From Trichostrongylus colubriformis (Eukaryota > Nematoda > Chromadorea > Rhabditida > Trichostrongylidae), in NCBI GenBank assembly GCA_963978905.1, contig OZ022258.1:30818716-30882715 (forward strand): a DNA stretch of 64,000 nucleotides, read 5' to 3'. Below the pieces are notes generated by a model. It made no database searches, had not been told where the DNA came from, and saw only the letters and a list, made by a program, of their open reading frames with translations. Positions 25,484-36,800 of the stretch are shown here, in pieces. The position numbers were made by a program, and so were the translations under genes. Positions within the stretch are counted from its first letter, which is position 1. Every line of letters begins with the position of its first letter.

Positions 25484-27290
25484 TAGCTATCTCAGACGCT
25501 ATGGTAGTTTTTTTACGTCTTCTGCTTGCCCCTGAAGGAGTCACAAATTTTGTAGCTTCCACTCAGTGACATAACTTTTCGACATTTCTGGATGTCTGAT
25601 TTGCAATCTATGAGCCGTGGGTCCACCCACTCATTTCATCACCACTCGCCGACTGTTTCCACTTTTTTGAATATCGTTGATTCTAAGGGTTGTCCAATGC
25701 GGCACCTAGGCCACTCCGTCATTAGATATTGTACACACTCCGCTATGTATCCGATCATTATGCGACCACAGCACAGCACCTCGAGATTTGTGCACACGAC
25801 ACATGGATTATGCCACAGTTCTGTGGTTTCGCATATGACCTCTCCACTACGACGGCCACGGGCGTTGCTTGCGGAATTTCCTTTATTTTTCTGAAGCGGT
25901 CAGGCCACAGTCATGCTCTGCGCATTGACGCCGGTGCCGGCGGTGTCGCCGTCAATTGGCAAGGTATGACCGCGGCCTTATTTTTTTGCGCGCCTCTTGG
26001 CGCTTTGTGAGCTTGGGTTTGCGCTTCAGAGTTGCTAGGGATAACTATTTTTACCCCTAGCTCGGTTCCAGAGCAGCCTAGAGATTGAGAAAAACGGTGG
26101 AGGTTAGTGAGATCCAAGTTGAATTCAACATGTGAGAAGTGGAGACCCGCTAGAGCAGACAAAAACGGAACAGTTTTGATACAGAGCCTGTTGCCTGTTG
26201 GATAATAGGTATCGTGGCTATTTGTAATGGTCCTGTTGAATTTAAAGCTCGTGCAGCACGTCTCAAAGGAATGAACCTGCTCTATGAGGGCATATGTTTA
26301 GCTTTTGGGTTCGTTTGAATGGGACTGATTTTCAGGCTGGCAAAGTGGTAGGTGTACAACAGAAATTGACTAAACCACAAGTTGAAAATATTAACACTTG
26401 AAAAAATCAACCAGACCCACGTGTTAAGGTTCAACCTCTGTTATAGGTTCCATCAATTGATTGGTCGAGGAGACGCGTTTATGGAGACGTCTACGGAGAG
26501 TGGCAAGTTTTCATTTTCTAGGCCAGGAGCATAGAGGCTTCCCTACATAGAGGCCACGATTGCACTGTTGTTGTTCTATCATTCAATCGCGATCGACTTT
26601 GTATTTTATTGGTATGTCTTTGAGGCATTTCTGTGATTCATTCTATGATTTGGAAATCACAATCCGCTGATGATTATTGATTATTTATTATTTCTGAGGA
26701 TAGTAATCATTCAATTATAGCGATCATCGCCAACTGCGCATAAGCACGGTGGATTTCCTTAGAGTCAGTGCTCTCTCCTCTCGTCTTAGCTGCATATTTT
26801 CTTGTAAAAGTTCTGAATAATACATGATAAAGTTTAATTAACCAAGTTTGAGGTACCTTCCACAACGCTGAACCTTCTGTATAGCGTCGCTTCTTTTCAA
26901 ACTTGGTTTTTTCGCCACAGTTCGATGATTTTTAATAATTCGTAGAATCTGACATGGTCTCGTACTTGGTGTGTTGCAAGTGTTCAGGTGATTAGTATAG
27001 GGTCAGGTCACTCACAAGTGGGTTTACTTCGAGAGATCGTTGATTTATCACTAATTTCAAGATCTTTGCTACGTAGCTGGCCTACTTATGTTAAAGATAG
27101 GAGTCGAGGAATAAAGGCAGATATTTGTGAAGTTAAACATGTAGTAAAGTCGGATACTTGTAACTTGACCGATTAAGTTGGAGCATCTTCCATTAAATAC
27201 AATTTCTTACTGAAAGCAGATACGATTAATAAAGAAGATGGAAGCTAGTTACTGTAACACTCCATAATACAATGTTGCAGTTCCACAAAA
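25484..27290. other. no supportable gene
   Basis: Short frames on both strands near 25.6-26.2 kb may be decayed parts of the neighbouring gypsy element. The 26.2-27.29 kb stretch is AT-rich and shows no exon chain. Confidence 0.35.
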
Positions 27291-27298
27291 GTACTTAA

Positions 27299-27724
27299 AG
27301 GAATCGTCCACGGAAAATGAGTTTTTGTGTTACCCACATGTTTATGTTGTATTTGCCTAATGTTGGCCTCATGCAAAATTTCACGCGAAAAAATATAAAT
27401 CTGGCTGAGATACAGCACCACAAAGTGCGGTCCAGGTGGGCGGGGCCTCCGTGTAAAAGCCCCGTCCCGTCGTCCGCCGTGGTCGGAGACGCATTGTAGG
27501 AACAGAAGGTTACGTAAACAGTCCCACTCTCCGTTCCTAACGGCGGCGGACGACGGGACGAGGCTTTTACACGGAGGCCCCGCCCACCTGGACCGCACTT
27601 TGTGGTGCTCTATCTCAGCCAGATTCACATTTTTTCACGTGAAATTTTGCATGAGGCCAACATTAGGCAATTGCAACATAAATATATGGGTAACACAAAA
27701 ACTCATTTTCCGTGGACGATTCCT
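27299..27724. mobile_element. TTAA-flanked foldback MITE, 426 bp
   Basis: TTAA at 27295-27298 and 27725-27728 flank inverted ends AGGAATCGTCCACGG and CCGTGGACGATTCCT. Inverted similarity runs inward for most of each half, including a GC-rich inner arm with cggcggacgacggg. TTAA target duplication points to piggyBac-type mobilisation, though the ends lack the CCC start of the 1.7-kb MITE. Confidence 0.75.
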
Positions 27725-27798
27725 TTAAGCATTGTCTTGCCTCATGTTGATCTGAATGTGTGAGACAATGTGAGACTTCCAATGTTGGCGCTCATGTA

Positions 27799-28693
27799 TT
27801 AGGTTGTCCCAAAAGTCTTGTCGTATTTTTCCAAAAAAAAAAATCAGTAACTCTTCTTCAATTCGAGGCAGGTCCAGGCGGTTCAGGAATATGGTAGAAC
27901 GTTCTCTAAGCTTTCTAGGAAAATTCATATTGACCCACCAGATCCCGTGGAGAGAGCTACAATGCCCGTTGTCGATACCCACCCAACTCGCGGTGTCATC
28001 TATTATAAGCGGTCTTGCGGCACCAAAACGACGGAAGCTTGCCACTCCATCAGCGCTGCATTGGGCAAGGGATGTGTGAGCTACGTGACCGTGCGTCGCT
28101 GGTTCATCAGCTTCAGCAACGGCGAGATTGACATGAAGGACAAACCACGCTTGGGACTGTGCTAGTTCTGGGACGCGGAAGGAATGCTTTTCCGCGAGGT
28201 GCTGGTACAAGGTGAGACAGTCACCGCTACCGTATGCACCCACCAGCTCCAGCAGCTCGCCGTCGCTGTTCAAGAAAAGCGCCGAAAAAGGTCCGCGGTC
28301 ACACTCCTACGTGACGACGCCCGCTCCAATTTCCTCGGATTTCGCGAAAAGTGCCCAGGCCAAGCGACAGGAGCTCGGCTGGGATATCCTGCCCCACCCG
28401 CCATACACTCCAGACATTGCCCTTTCTGACCAATACCTTACCCATCTTCTCGAATCCTTCCTGGCCAAGAGAAAATTCTTTGATTATGACTTGCTTGCGA
28501 AGGATCGCTGACTTCTTCGACTCTCAGAACCCAGAGTTCTGGGAGGAGGGAATCAACGATTTTCCTATAAAGTAGCAGAGGGTTGCCGATAACAATGGTC
28601 ACTACGTTGTTGCCTAATTGTTACTTGTTGGACGAAAAAAAAATAAAAAGTGATGATCGAAAAAATTACGACAAGACTTTTGGGACAACCTAA
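27799..28693 (+). mobile_element. mariner element, internally deleted (895 bp)
   Basis: Perfect-looking ends TTAGGTTGTCCCAAAAGTCT and its complement are flanked by TA at both sides. The broken transposase starts near 27950 with a helix-turn-helix part (ITVRRW-like, seen as VSYVTVRRWFISF) and then jumps to the distal catalytic domain, seen as LLRDDAR and, in another frame, PHPPYTPDIALSDQ. At 895 bp it lacks about a third of a standard 1.3-kb mariner, including the first catalytic Asp region. Confidence 0.85.
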
Positions 28694-28698
28694 TACTA

Positions 28699-29243
28699 TG
28701 GGGGTGGCACTCAAAAACAATTTCTAGTAAGTGGAAATTTTTTTCACACTCTGAGAGCTTTAAGGAGGAGCTCCGAGGAGTGTCCTCAACCAGAAAAAGG
28801 ATGAAAAAAATATTTGTTGCACTAGGAAATATTCACCCACTCCGAAGCTCCTTCCCCCTCAAGGCTTAGGCAGGAACCACATTCCCGGTTGGCACTGATA
28901 TCTTAGTGCCTTCCAACACATTAAAAACATAATACTAGAACAGACACGCATAAAAACCCGAAGAACAAAAAAAGAGACATTGAAAGAACAAGGACCAAGC
29001 GTTTAGCCTAAGCTTTGGAGTGCGGGGAACACTTCACACCGGGAGATCATCAATGTCAGGCAGGATTTTGTTTGTTTACTTACTTTCGACATTTCAAAAT
29101 AAAACATCCTAATGACAATCGGACCCGTTGACATTACATGGTTCTAATGACAATCGGACACGTTGACATTACATGTTTTGAAGATTTGTAGTGGAATTAA
29201 TTCTCTATTGTAATTTTAAATGTGTTTTTGAGTGCCACCCCCA
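28699..29243. mobile_element. TA-flanked MITE, 545 bp
   Basis: TA duplications at 28697-28698 and 29244-29245 enclose ends TGGGGGTGGCACTCAAAAAC and GTTTTTGAGTGCCACCCCCA. It starts one base after the mariner target duplication. Inside, about 29110-29180 holds two direct copies of TTCTAATGACAATCGGAC-like sequence. There is no transposase. Confidence 0.7.
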
Positions 29244-29260
29244 TAGCACATGAGCGCCCC

Positions 29261-31202
29261 AAAGTTTATTCCAAAAGACTCAAAACAGCTTTCACAAAAC
29301 CAGTTGCAAAAAAATGGTTGCAAAAGAGATTTGAGCCTTGTAGGCAAGCTTTCGAGGCCTAACGCCTCTATCAAGCCTGAAAATGTATGTTATTTATAGA
29401 ATTTGTTTGAGAGTCTACAGTCGTATTTGTACTTAAACAACTTACTGCTGCCACAGGACCACTGTACTTACCGCCAATGGGTGTCCCTGGTACTGGAGCA
29501 GAAATGGTTGACCCACCCTGACTAACCCTTAAATAGCGCAGATGTGCTATGACTGTGATGATATTTGATATCATACTCTTTCCACAGTGCATAACACTGT
29601 AGTCATGTGATTAGCTCAAGAGAGTCACGTGGCTCATTTCTGCTATTTATTTCTGAGGATAACCATCTTATTTCCAGTGCCTCGAGGATTTCTCTTTCCA
29701 CAGTATTTTCAATGGAGCGGTGCAGTACTTTAACGATAAGGGTGGGGGTGCTTCGCGGGCATGCTTTCGGGTCTTATGCTTAGAAAAACTGTTACATGAA
29801 TATGATGTTAGATTTTGCAAAGCCCTACGATGTTCGTCCAGTCGCTTGAAAAGGGGCGTTTTTGTTTCTCCCACGTACTTTTGCCCTCATCGCTGACATA
29901 TTATCAAGTACACCGTCTCCGGACATTTTTCCTCATAGGGTCTAGAATATGAGAGCAACCGTTTTAGATTTAGAGGTGGTATGAATATAAGCTTCATAGG
30001 GAGCGAAGACTTTCTAACCACGCTGTTGACTTTCCATGCCGTATTTTCGTTCACATACGTCATTATCATGGGGATGCCATCCGCGCTGCAATACGGTCTC
30101 CATGTTCCTACATTTGTGCGTGTGTCCGTTTTCGCCCAGTATTCGTTCCACCATCAAATCTCCATTTATGTTTTGACCGCAAACTTTGTCCTTGGTCAAA
30201 ATAAGACTGTGGACCTTCATTGTGAATAAGCCTTCAGGTAGGCAGGGTGACAAGTTGTCACCTTGCCTGAATACTGGGCGAACGGTACACACGCACTAAT
30301 GTAGGAACATGGAGACTGTAGTGCAGCGCGGATGGCATCCCCATGATAATGCCGTATGTCAACGAAAATACGGCATGGAAAGTCAACAGCGTGGTTAGAA
30401 AGTCTTCGCTTCCTATAAAGCTTATATTTAAACCTCCTCTAAATCTAAAACGGTTGCTTACATATTCCAGACCCTATGCGGAAAAATGCGGGAGGGACGG
30501 TTGCAGCTACTGCACTGACGATAAAATTTGCCAAGTCCGGGGGTCGGTGTACTTGATAATATGTCAGCGATGCGAACAAAAGTACGTGGTAGAAACAAAA
30601 AGGCCCCTTTTCAAGCGATTGGACGAACATCGCAAGGCTTTGCAAAATCCAACATCATATTCAAGTAAGAGTTCCTCCAAGCATAGGATCCAAAAGCATG
30701 CCCGCGAAGCATCCTCCACGATTATCGTTAAAGTACTGCACCGCTCTATTGAAAATACTGTGGAAAGTAAAACCCTCGAGGCACTGGAAGTAAGACGGTT
30801 ATCCCCAGAAGTAAATAGCAGAGATGAGCTTCGTGACTTTCTTAAGCTAAACACATGACTACAGTGTTATGCACTGTGGAATGAGTGTGATATCAAATAT
30901 CATCACAGTCATAGCACATCTGCGCTATTTAAGGGTTAAGTCAGACTGGGTCAACCGTTTCTGCTCCAGTACCAGGGACACCCATTGGCGATAAGTACAG
31001 TGGTCCTGTGGCAGCAGTAAGTTGTTTAAGTACAAATACGACAGTAGACTCTCAAACAAAGTCTATAAATAACATACATTTTCAGGCTTGATAAACGCGC
31101 TAGGGTCAGAAGCTTGCCTATCAGGCTCAAATCTCTCTGGCCACAATTTTTTCTGCAACCGATTTTGTGAAAGCTGTTTTGAGTCCTTTGGAATAAACTT
31201 TG
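29261..31202. mobile_element. head-to-head pair of Penelope-like element 3' ends
   Basis: Two copies of a Penelope-like 3' region face away from each other. The outer arms are reverse complements: aaagtttattcc at 29261 against ggaataaacttt ending at 31202. Each arm carries the end of a GIY-YIG endonuclease frame (minus 30069-29600, plus 30343-30858) and then about 330 bp of conserved non-coding tail. The left copy has lost the Cys-cluster segment present in the right copy. The centre (about 30140-30275) includes a small hairpin gggtgacaagttgtcacc. Terminal inverted duplication is a known Penelope habit. Confidence 0.75.
30343..30858 (+). pseudogene. GIY-YIG endonuclease of a Penelope-like element, C-terminal type
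   Basis: The 171-residue frame carries a Cys cluster (CGRDGCSYC, then VYLIICQRCEQKY) followed by the GIY-YIG helix region KRPLFKRLDEHRKALQNP and the conserved distal Glu context TVESKTLEALEVRRL. It is then closed by the element's non-coding tail, so in this family the endonuclease is at the C-terminus. The GIY-YIG glycine expected after YV is replaced (YVVETKRP), which would impair the enzyme. No reverse transcriptase precedes it because the copy is 5'-truncated. Confidence 0.75.
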
Positions 31203-32052
31203 AAGTCTCACATTGTCTTACACACTTTCACAAGATTGTTAAATTCTTCGTTTCTATAGTGAATTAACCTCCACACAAAATTGGTAACCTGGCCTTCTGG
31301 AATACTGTTCGGAACACTTGCTCGCCACCCTCTCGTGTAGCCCTGACCTCTTCTTCGACTCTCTTCGAACGTTGCAAAGACTGGCTGATGGAATATCGTG
31401 TCAATCTTTCTCCAAATTTGGCTTATACACAAATCGTTGATTTTTGACAATTTCTTTGAACAAGGCAGGAAAATTTTCTCAACTACTTTGCTGAAAGAGT
31501 GGCGCTACAATAATAGAGATAGAGATAGGGACGGAGACGAAAAAATGACCGAATTCCTCATCATTCTGCTTGAAAAAATTTTGTGAACTTACGCAAACTG
31601 GACACATCAGTCAAAATCGAAGCGGAACTTGAACTTGATGGAGCGAAAAAATTCTTTTGAATGAAGAAATTTGAGTAAAGGCTAGTGCTTTCGGACAAAG
31701 CAATTTGGAAAATAAACGACGCAACTTCTCGATGAACCGATTAGTGACACTCATAGAAGGGTCGCAACTAAGTGCGAGACACATGATTGAATGATTTTTG
31801 CAAAGTGAAGTACATCATTATTACAGATTGCCGGTTCGCTAAATATATGTCGACTGGACATAAGTTTCGTCAGCCTGAAAATCGGCCCCACTCCAATATT
31901 CACAAAAGCTGTGCATATTTTTGTAGAGCAGATAAATCCCTTGTGAATGTTGAGAAGGATGCTGCACAAACTTATAACTTAATACGAAAAAGATGATACG
32001 ATTCCAAAAAACGACATTATTTATGGAATCACCCAATAATATAATATTATAG
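31203..32052. other. no supportable gene; MITE-like fragments
   Basis: Near 31750-31890 are motifs (agtgcgagacacatgattgaatg, reading ctgaaaatcggccccactc) that recur, partly inverted, at 6830-6970 and 7195-7225. I cannot fix element ends. Confidence 0.3.
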
Positions 32053-32054
32053 TA

Positions 32055-33292
32055 GGTTGCCCGGAAACCTTTTGGACTAAATGCACGGTGGGGTTCAAAA
32101 CAACATATCGTTGTCACCGGATGTTGTGAGCGGACCTAACTTGAGGGATTTGTCTTTCATGTCCGGTATATGTACCTGTCAGCAGCATGTGCGACATATC
32201 GTTTCCTGTTTCCAGTAGTGCCCTCACAATGGATCACAAGAAGATGCTCTACCGACCAGTTCTGCTTCTACAATACCGCTCCGGGTGACCCGCAAACGGA
32301 GCCCATCCCTTTTTGCAAGAGTCAATGAAGAGGCAGGCCCCCTGTCGCTTGACGTGCTTCTACTGGTACCACAAGTTCGACTACGGGATGAATCGCTCAA
32401 GGAATCTCGACGCACAGGTCGACCACAAAGCCAGAACAGGCTCGTGCTCACTACCTGTGGGGCTCGACATGACCTTTCTGTAGGCAAACTTTCAGACCTT
32501 ACGAGGACTCCAGAAGCCGCGGTACACGATGTACTTCGGCGTTCAGGTAAGGTCGCGAAGTTGCCTCGTGTCGTAATCCACGCTTTAACGTCTGAGGAGA
32601 GACGAAAGCGTGTTGATATCTGCATTTATCTCCTTAACCGTCGCCGCACGTTTGCATGGATCAACTCGATCGTCACAATGGATGAGAAGTATTGCGTCTA
32701 CGACAATGCGGTGCGTCACAAGCACTAGGTGGACATCAATGAGCTTCCCGAACCACATCCGAAACGTCTTCACCACGGGAAAAAGGAGCTCCTTTCCCTT
32801 GGTGGAACATCTATGGCCCAATATTTTGGGAAATGGTTCCTAACGGTTTCATGGTAGACTCCATCATGTTCAGCGCTCAGCTGGAGAAAATGAGAGAAAT
32901 GCAATTGTGGTCTCAGGGAAGGGAAAAGTTCTTCTTCTCATTGATAATGCCAGACCACACACCGCGAGGATTACGAAGAACTCGGGATCGAGCTGGTACC
33001 CCATCCGTCGTATTCATCTGATCTTGCACCAAGTGACTACCACGTTTTCCGGTCGCTCCATCTTTATTAGTAGGAAAAAAAGTTCGCAAAATGTGGGGAA
33101 AAATGGTGTCGACAACTTCTTACATTCCAAGTCTCCAGAGCTCTTCGATCGTGGGATCCGCTCTTTACAGGAAAGATTGCAACATGTGATAGATCATAAT
33201 GGGGAATGTTTAGTTGAATGATAGTGATTGTCAATAAAGTTACTAACCATAGAATGGTCTCCGACATTAGTCTGAAAACTTTCCGGGCAACG
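32055..33292 (+). mobile_element. mariner (DD34D) element with frameshifted transposase
   Basis: TA at 32053-32054 and 33293-33294 flank ends starting GGTTGCCCGGAAACCTTTTG and, inverted, CGTTGCCCGGAAAGTTTTCA. A transposase starts at 32229 (MDHKKMLYRPVLLLQYRSG) and shifts frame several times. The pieces include SLKESRRTGRP, KVAKLPRVVIHALT, the first catalytic Asp in IVTMDEKYCVYDN (usual GDEKW changed to MDEKY), the second in LLLIDNARPHTARI, and an APSDYH-type third site near 33040. The 1238-bp length is almost full size. It resembles the Hsmar1/bandit group by ends and size only; that placement is inference. Confidence 0.85.
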
Positions 33293-33662
33293 TAAAATTA
33301 GGTGGAAGCAATCAAATATGGTCACCCTACAGGCAGGACTAGGTGCGTGGTGAAGTGCGAAGTGACCCACAGTGCTCCTGTAATATCCTACCGTATACTA
33401 TATGGACTAAAGGCGCACACCTAGCCAACAGTAGCTAGGACCTTCTCAAACCTGCTCATGCCATTCTGTTTGGCTATGCTACACGATGTGGACTTCCTCG
33501 AAGATTCTTGTGAGTCATTTTCATCGTCAGGTCGTCGTAAGAGCGTGCTAGAGCTGCTATCAGAGCAGTTTACCGCCTCCAACAGTCGATAATTAGGCAT
33601 GATGTTGCATCCTTTTGAGGAGCTCCAAGGAAGTTGCGTTATAATCCCGAGTGAGGAGAAGA

Positions 33663-33668
33663 TTTATT
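33663..33668 (-). terminator. possible polyadenylation signal of dhrs-4
   Basis: AATAAA on the minus strand about 220 bp after the dhrs-4 stop codon. Confidence 0.35.
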
Positions 33669-33886
33669 CTAGTTTCTGAACGAACAACCTCATCTATTTG
33701 CAAACATAGTGTTTGGGTTATTTGTTAGAATCAAACGTGGCAGTCGTATTATTTCCATCATACACCCCTCAGAAACAAATAGTACTGCATGAACTGAGTA
33801 CGTGTAACCCGAACATCTCGTACAATTATTGTTTTTATAGATTTTACATTCACAATGTACTCTCATACATACTACTGAGGAATGTT

Positions 33887-36800
33887 CTACAATCTTGCTT
33901 GGACTCCTCCAGTAATCAGTATGGTTTCTCCAGTGATGTACCGAGCATCGTCGGAAACAAGGAACGCTACAGCTCCCGCACAATCCTCGGGTGTTCCCAG
34001 TCGATTCAAAGGTACCTGAAATTGAAGCAAATTACAACTTGTTTGGGAGATTGTTATGAGGCTGAAGCGATAATCGGAAATTGACGGTATATACTATTCT
34101 AGGTGATTTCTATAGCCACCAAAGGAGTGATGTTTTGCGGCCATGTACGGGGGCCACGAGAACATTGAAAATTGTGCGAAAACTCGTTTTCCCGTGTTCT
34201 ATGCTTCCTTGGCTATAAGTTACTGATTAATCACTGATTTCTGCCAAAGCTGCATATTCTTTCGGAATCAATAAGCTCGTCTAGTTCTGCAAGCGGTACT
34301 ACATCATTTTGTTTTCCCTCAATTCACCAGTAAGTCCATCTGAAAGCCGACGATGAAATTCCCTAACAATTCTACTCTTAGCTCACAGATGGGTACATAT
34401 CAAAGTTTTCTTCGTTACAGATGAGCCTATCTTTCTTAGTGTAGCCCTAAATAGCACTGGGTGTATACAGGGCTGAAAACCATCCATTGATTCATTTTCG
34501 AACGCAGATTCTCGAATGACGTTTAAACGGCTCGATTCCAGGGAAATGCTTTGGAATGATGTGCAAACTCTTCACCCTGATAAATTTGTTATTTCCCTCG
34601 TTTTCCATCTTTCCTTCGCTGTCAATTGATGTCTCAAGCTCTTCGATTCACGTGCACTGTCATAGGAAAACCGTGGTTTCATTGGTTGTAATAGCTTTCG
34701 CGCGCTCTCCCATTGTCACGCACGTGCGTCACGACCATGGGAGCGTGAAGATGCTCGAATTCGGAGAGCTCAAGCAACATGTGGATTGAGATGTGCCACT
34801 GTGATCGTGGTGCGACGCTGCGAGATACCTCCCTTGCGGAAAGGGGTGCTGTCATCCGCGGTGGCGGTATTTATTGCGAGAGCCACTGCAAAGAAGAAGG
34901 GCTCACGTGAAATGACGGGTACTACAGAACTCAAACACATCTATGAGCTCAGACTGAGACTGAGAGAAGATTACATTGCCAACTTATCAGATTTAAAAAT
35001 TTTCCCTCAAACTTTTAGAAAATGAAGGAATGGCTTACTGCCAGATCGAAGAAACCTAAATCACATAGCATCATCCTGTAGAGCTCGACGAGCTGATTCC
35101 AAAAATTTATACACTTTCGACAGTTCCGAGTCAATCGGTTTGTAGCGAAAAAACGATAAAAAACGATTAAAAAAAGGATAAAAACGCGATACGACAACTG
35201 TAAATGACTGGCCAACGGCAAGAAATGTGCTTGAGAGTAAGACTTAGAAAGTGGAGCAATCCAACAAGACGACAACAGTCTCTTAAACACTTTAAAGCCA
35301 CTTCAGAGGTAGCCTCTACTGTATTAGGCCAGACTCATTTTGAAAATTTAGACGATAACCAGCTTAAGTTCAAAAGTTGAAACTTACTTCCATGGTGTCT
35401 ACCACATCCTTTTCTCCTTGCTCTCCAGTCCCACTCCATAGCTATAATGAAAAGATGTTACTTATAGAAAGTATTATTACTTTTCACTTCTATTAGATGA
35501 GACATGGCGCTGTAACTTTACAGTGTAGAGCTGAGCTGTTCCCGATGTCCTCTTTATGCACTGTAAGGGGAAATAAGAGTAATCAGGTAGGAAATGATGT
35601 TTTCTGTGGCCAGCAAAATGGGTTTCGAAGAGATTATCTGTGGCGCGAAGTTGAGACGTGTGAGGGCTTTTTGTGGTGACTCCGCCGTGGTTTACCCCAG
35701 TGGACCATGGTGCAGCCAGCGGGGTAGCCATGGTGGTCCGGGCAATATCCACGGCTTGTCGGGTCGTCCAAATTCTCCAAAGATGCGTAAAGACGCGACT
35801 CGTATCGATGAGGATAGGAGGGGGGGGGGGGGGGGTTCTCTGTCTGAGATTCCGACCGTTTCATTCCGTTCTTTCTTTACTGTACTATGTAGCACCTCCA
35901 CATTAATACTCAACAGTCCATCGAAATCAACCCTTTCGGTGCTTGAGCACGTTTTGTTTTCATTCTCCTTTGAGTAGAAGTATTGCTGACTTGCATTCGA
36001 ATATTCCGAATACGGGTATCCATATCCAGCGTGAAGTGCATCTCTACCTAGCCGAAAACGGATGAGTTGGTCGTAATGGTAACCGTCGAAGATTAAAGTT
36101 TATTGGAGATGTCCATCATCTCTTGAAGCTGCAGACGATAGCAGAAAACGAATCGATTTGTGCGCGAGTTCCAAGTTCCAGTAAAGGCACACTTCGCGAT
36201 AATCAGCTGGGTCGATTTACCTCTTTGGTACAGTAGGTCCTTCGGTAACTAGTCAGGCTGCACCTTTGAACCTTTTCGCGTCGCCATGATGCGCTACCAC
36301 GGCGCTACTCCTGCTCGATCCCACTCCGACGTCACCAGCTTGAGCTCCCTTGATGGCCAACTGAGCAAAACGGGTGGCGTCGGAGTGGGTTCGAGCAGGT
36401 GTAGCGCAGTGATGGCGATGCGAAAAAAGGTGCAGGCTGACTAGTTACCCAAGGGTCCATTGTTCCCAGAGGGTAAGTCGACCCATCTGATTATCGCGAA
36501 ATGCGCCTTCAATAATGTGCGGAGCTGGAATTGCGAGGTCAGTGCTTGGATTATGGGAAGATCTTGAATCCATTGTTTGCTTGAGGCATAAGTTCTGCTG
36601 ATGCCGCGCTGAAATCCAAGCTGGTTAGTCGTCGGTACTTCGCTGATTAACTTTAGGTACTTCAAACGCTGTGAAGTCCTTTTGATCACAAGGGAAATTA
36701 TAGTTTTCGGGTATAAATAATACTGCAGCGCAACTAGGATTCAGTGGTTGAAGGGGACACATTTGTTGAATCAAGAAATATCGTTGTAACATACCACTTC

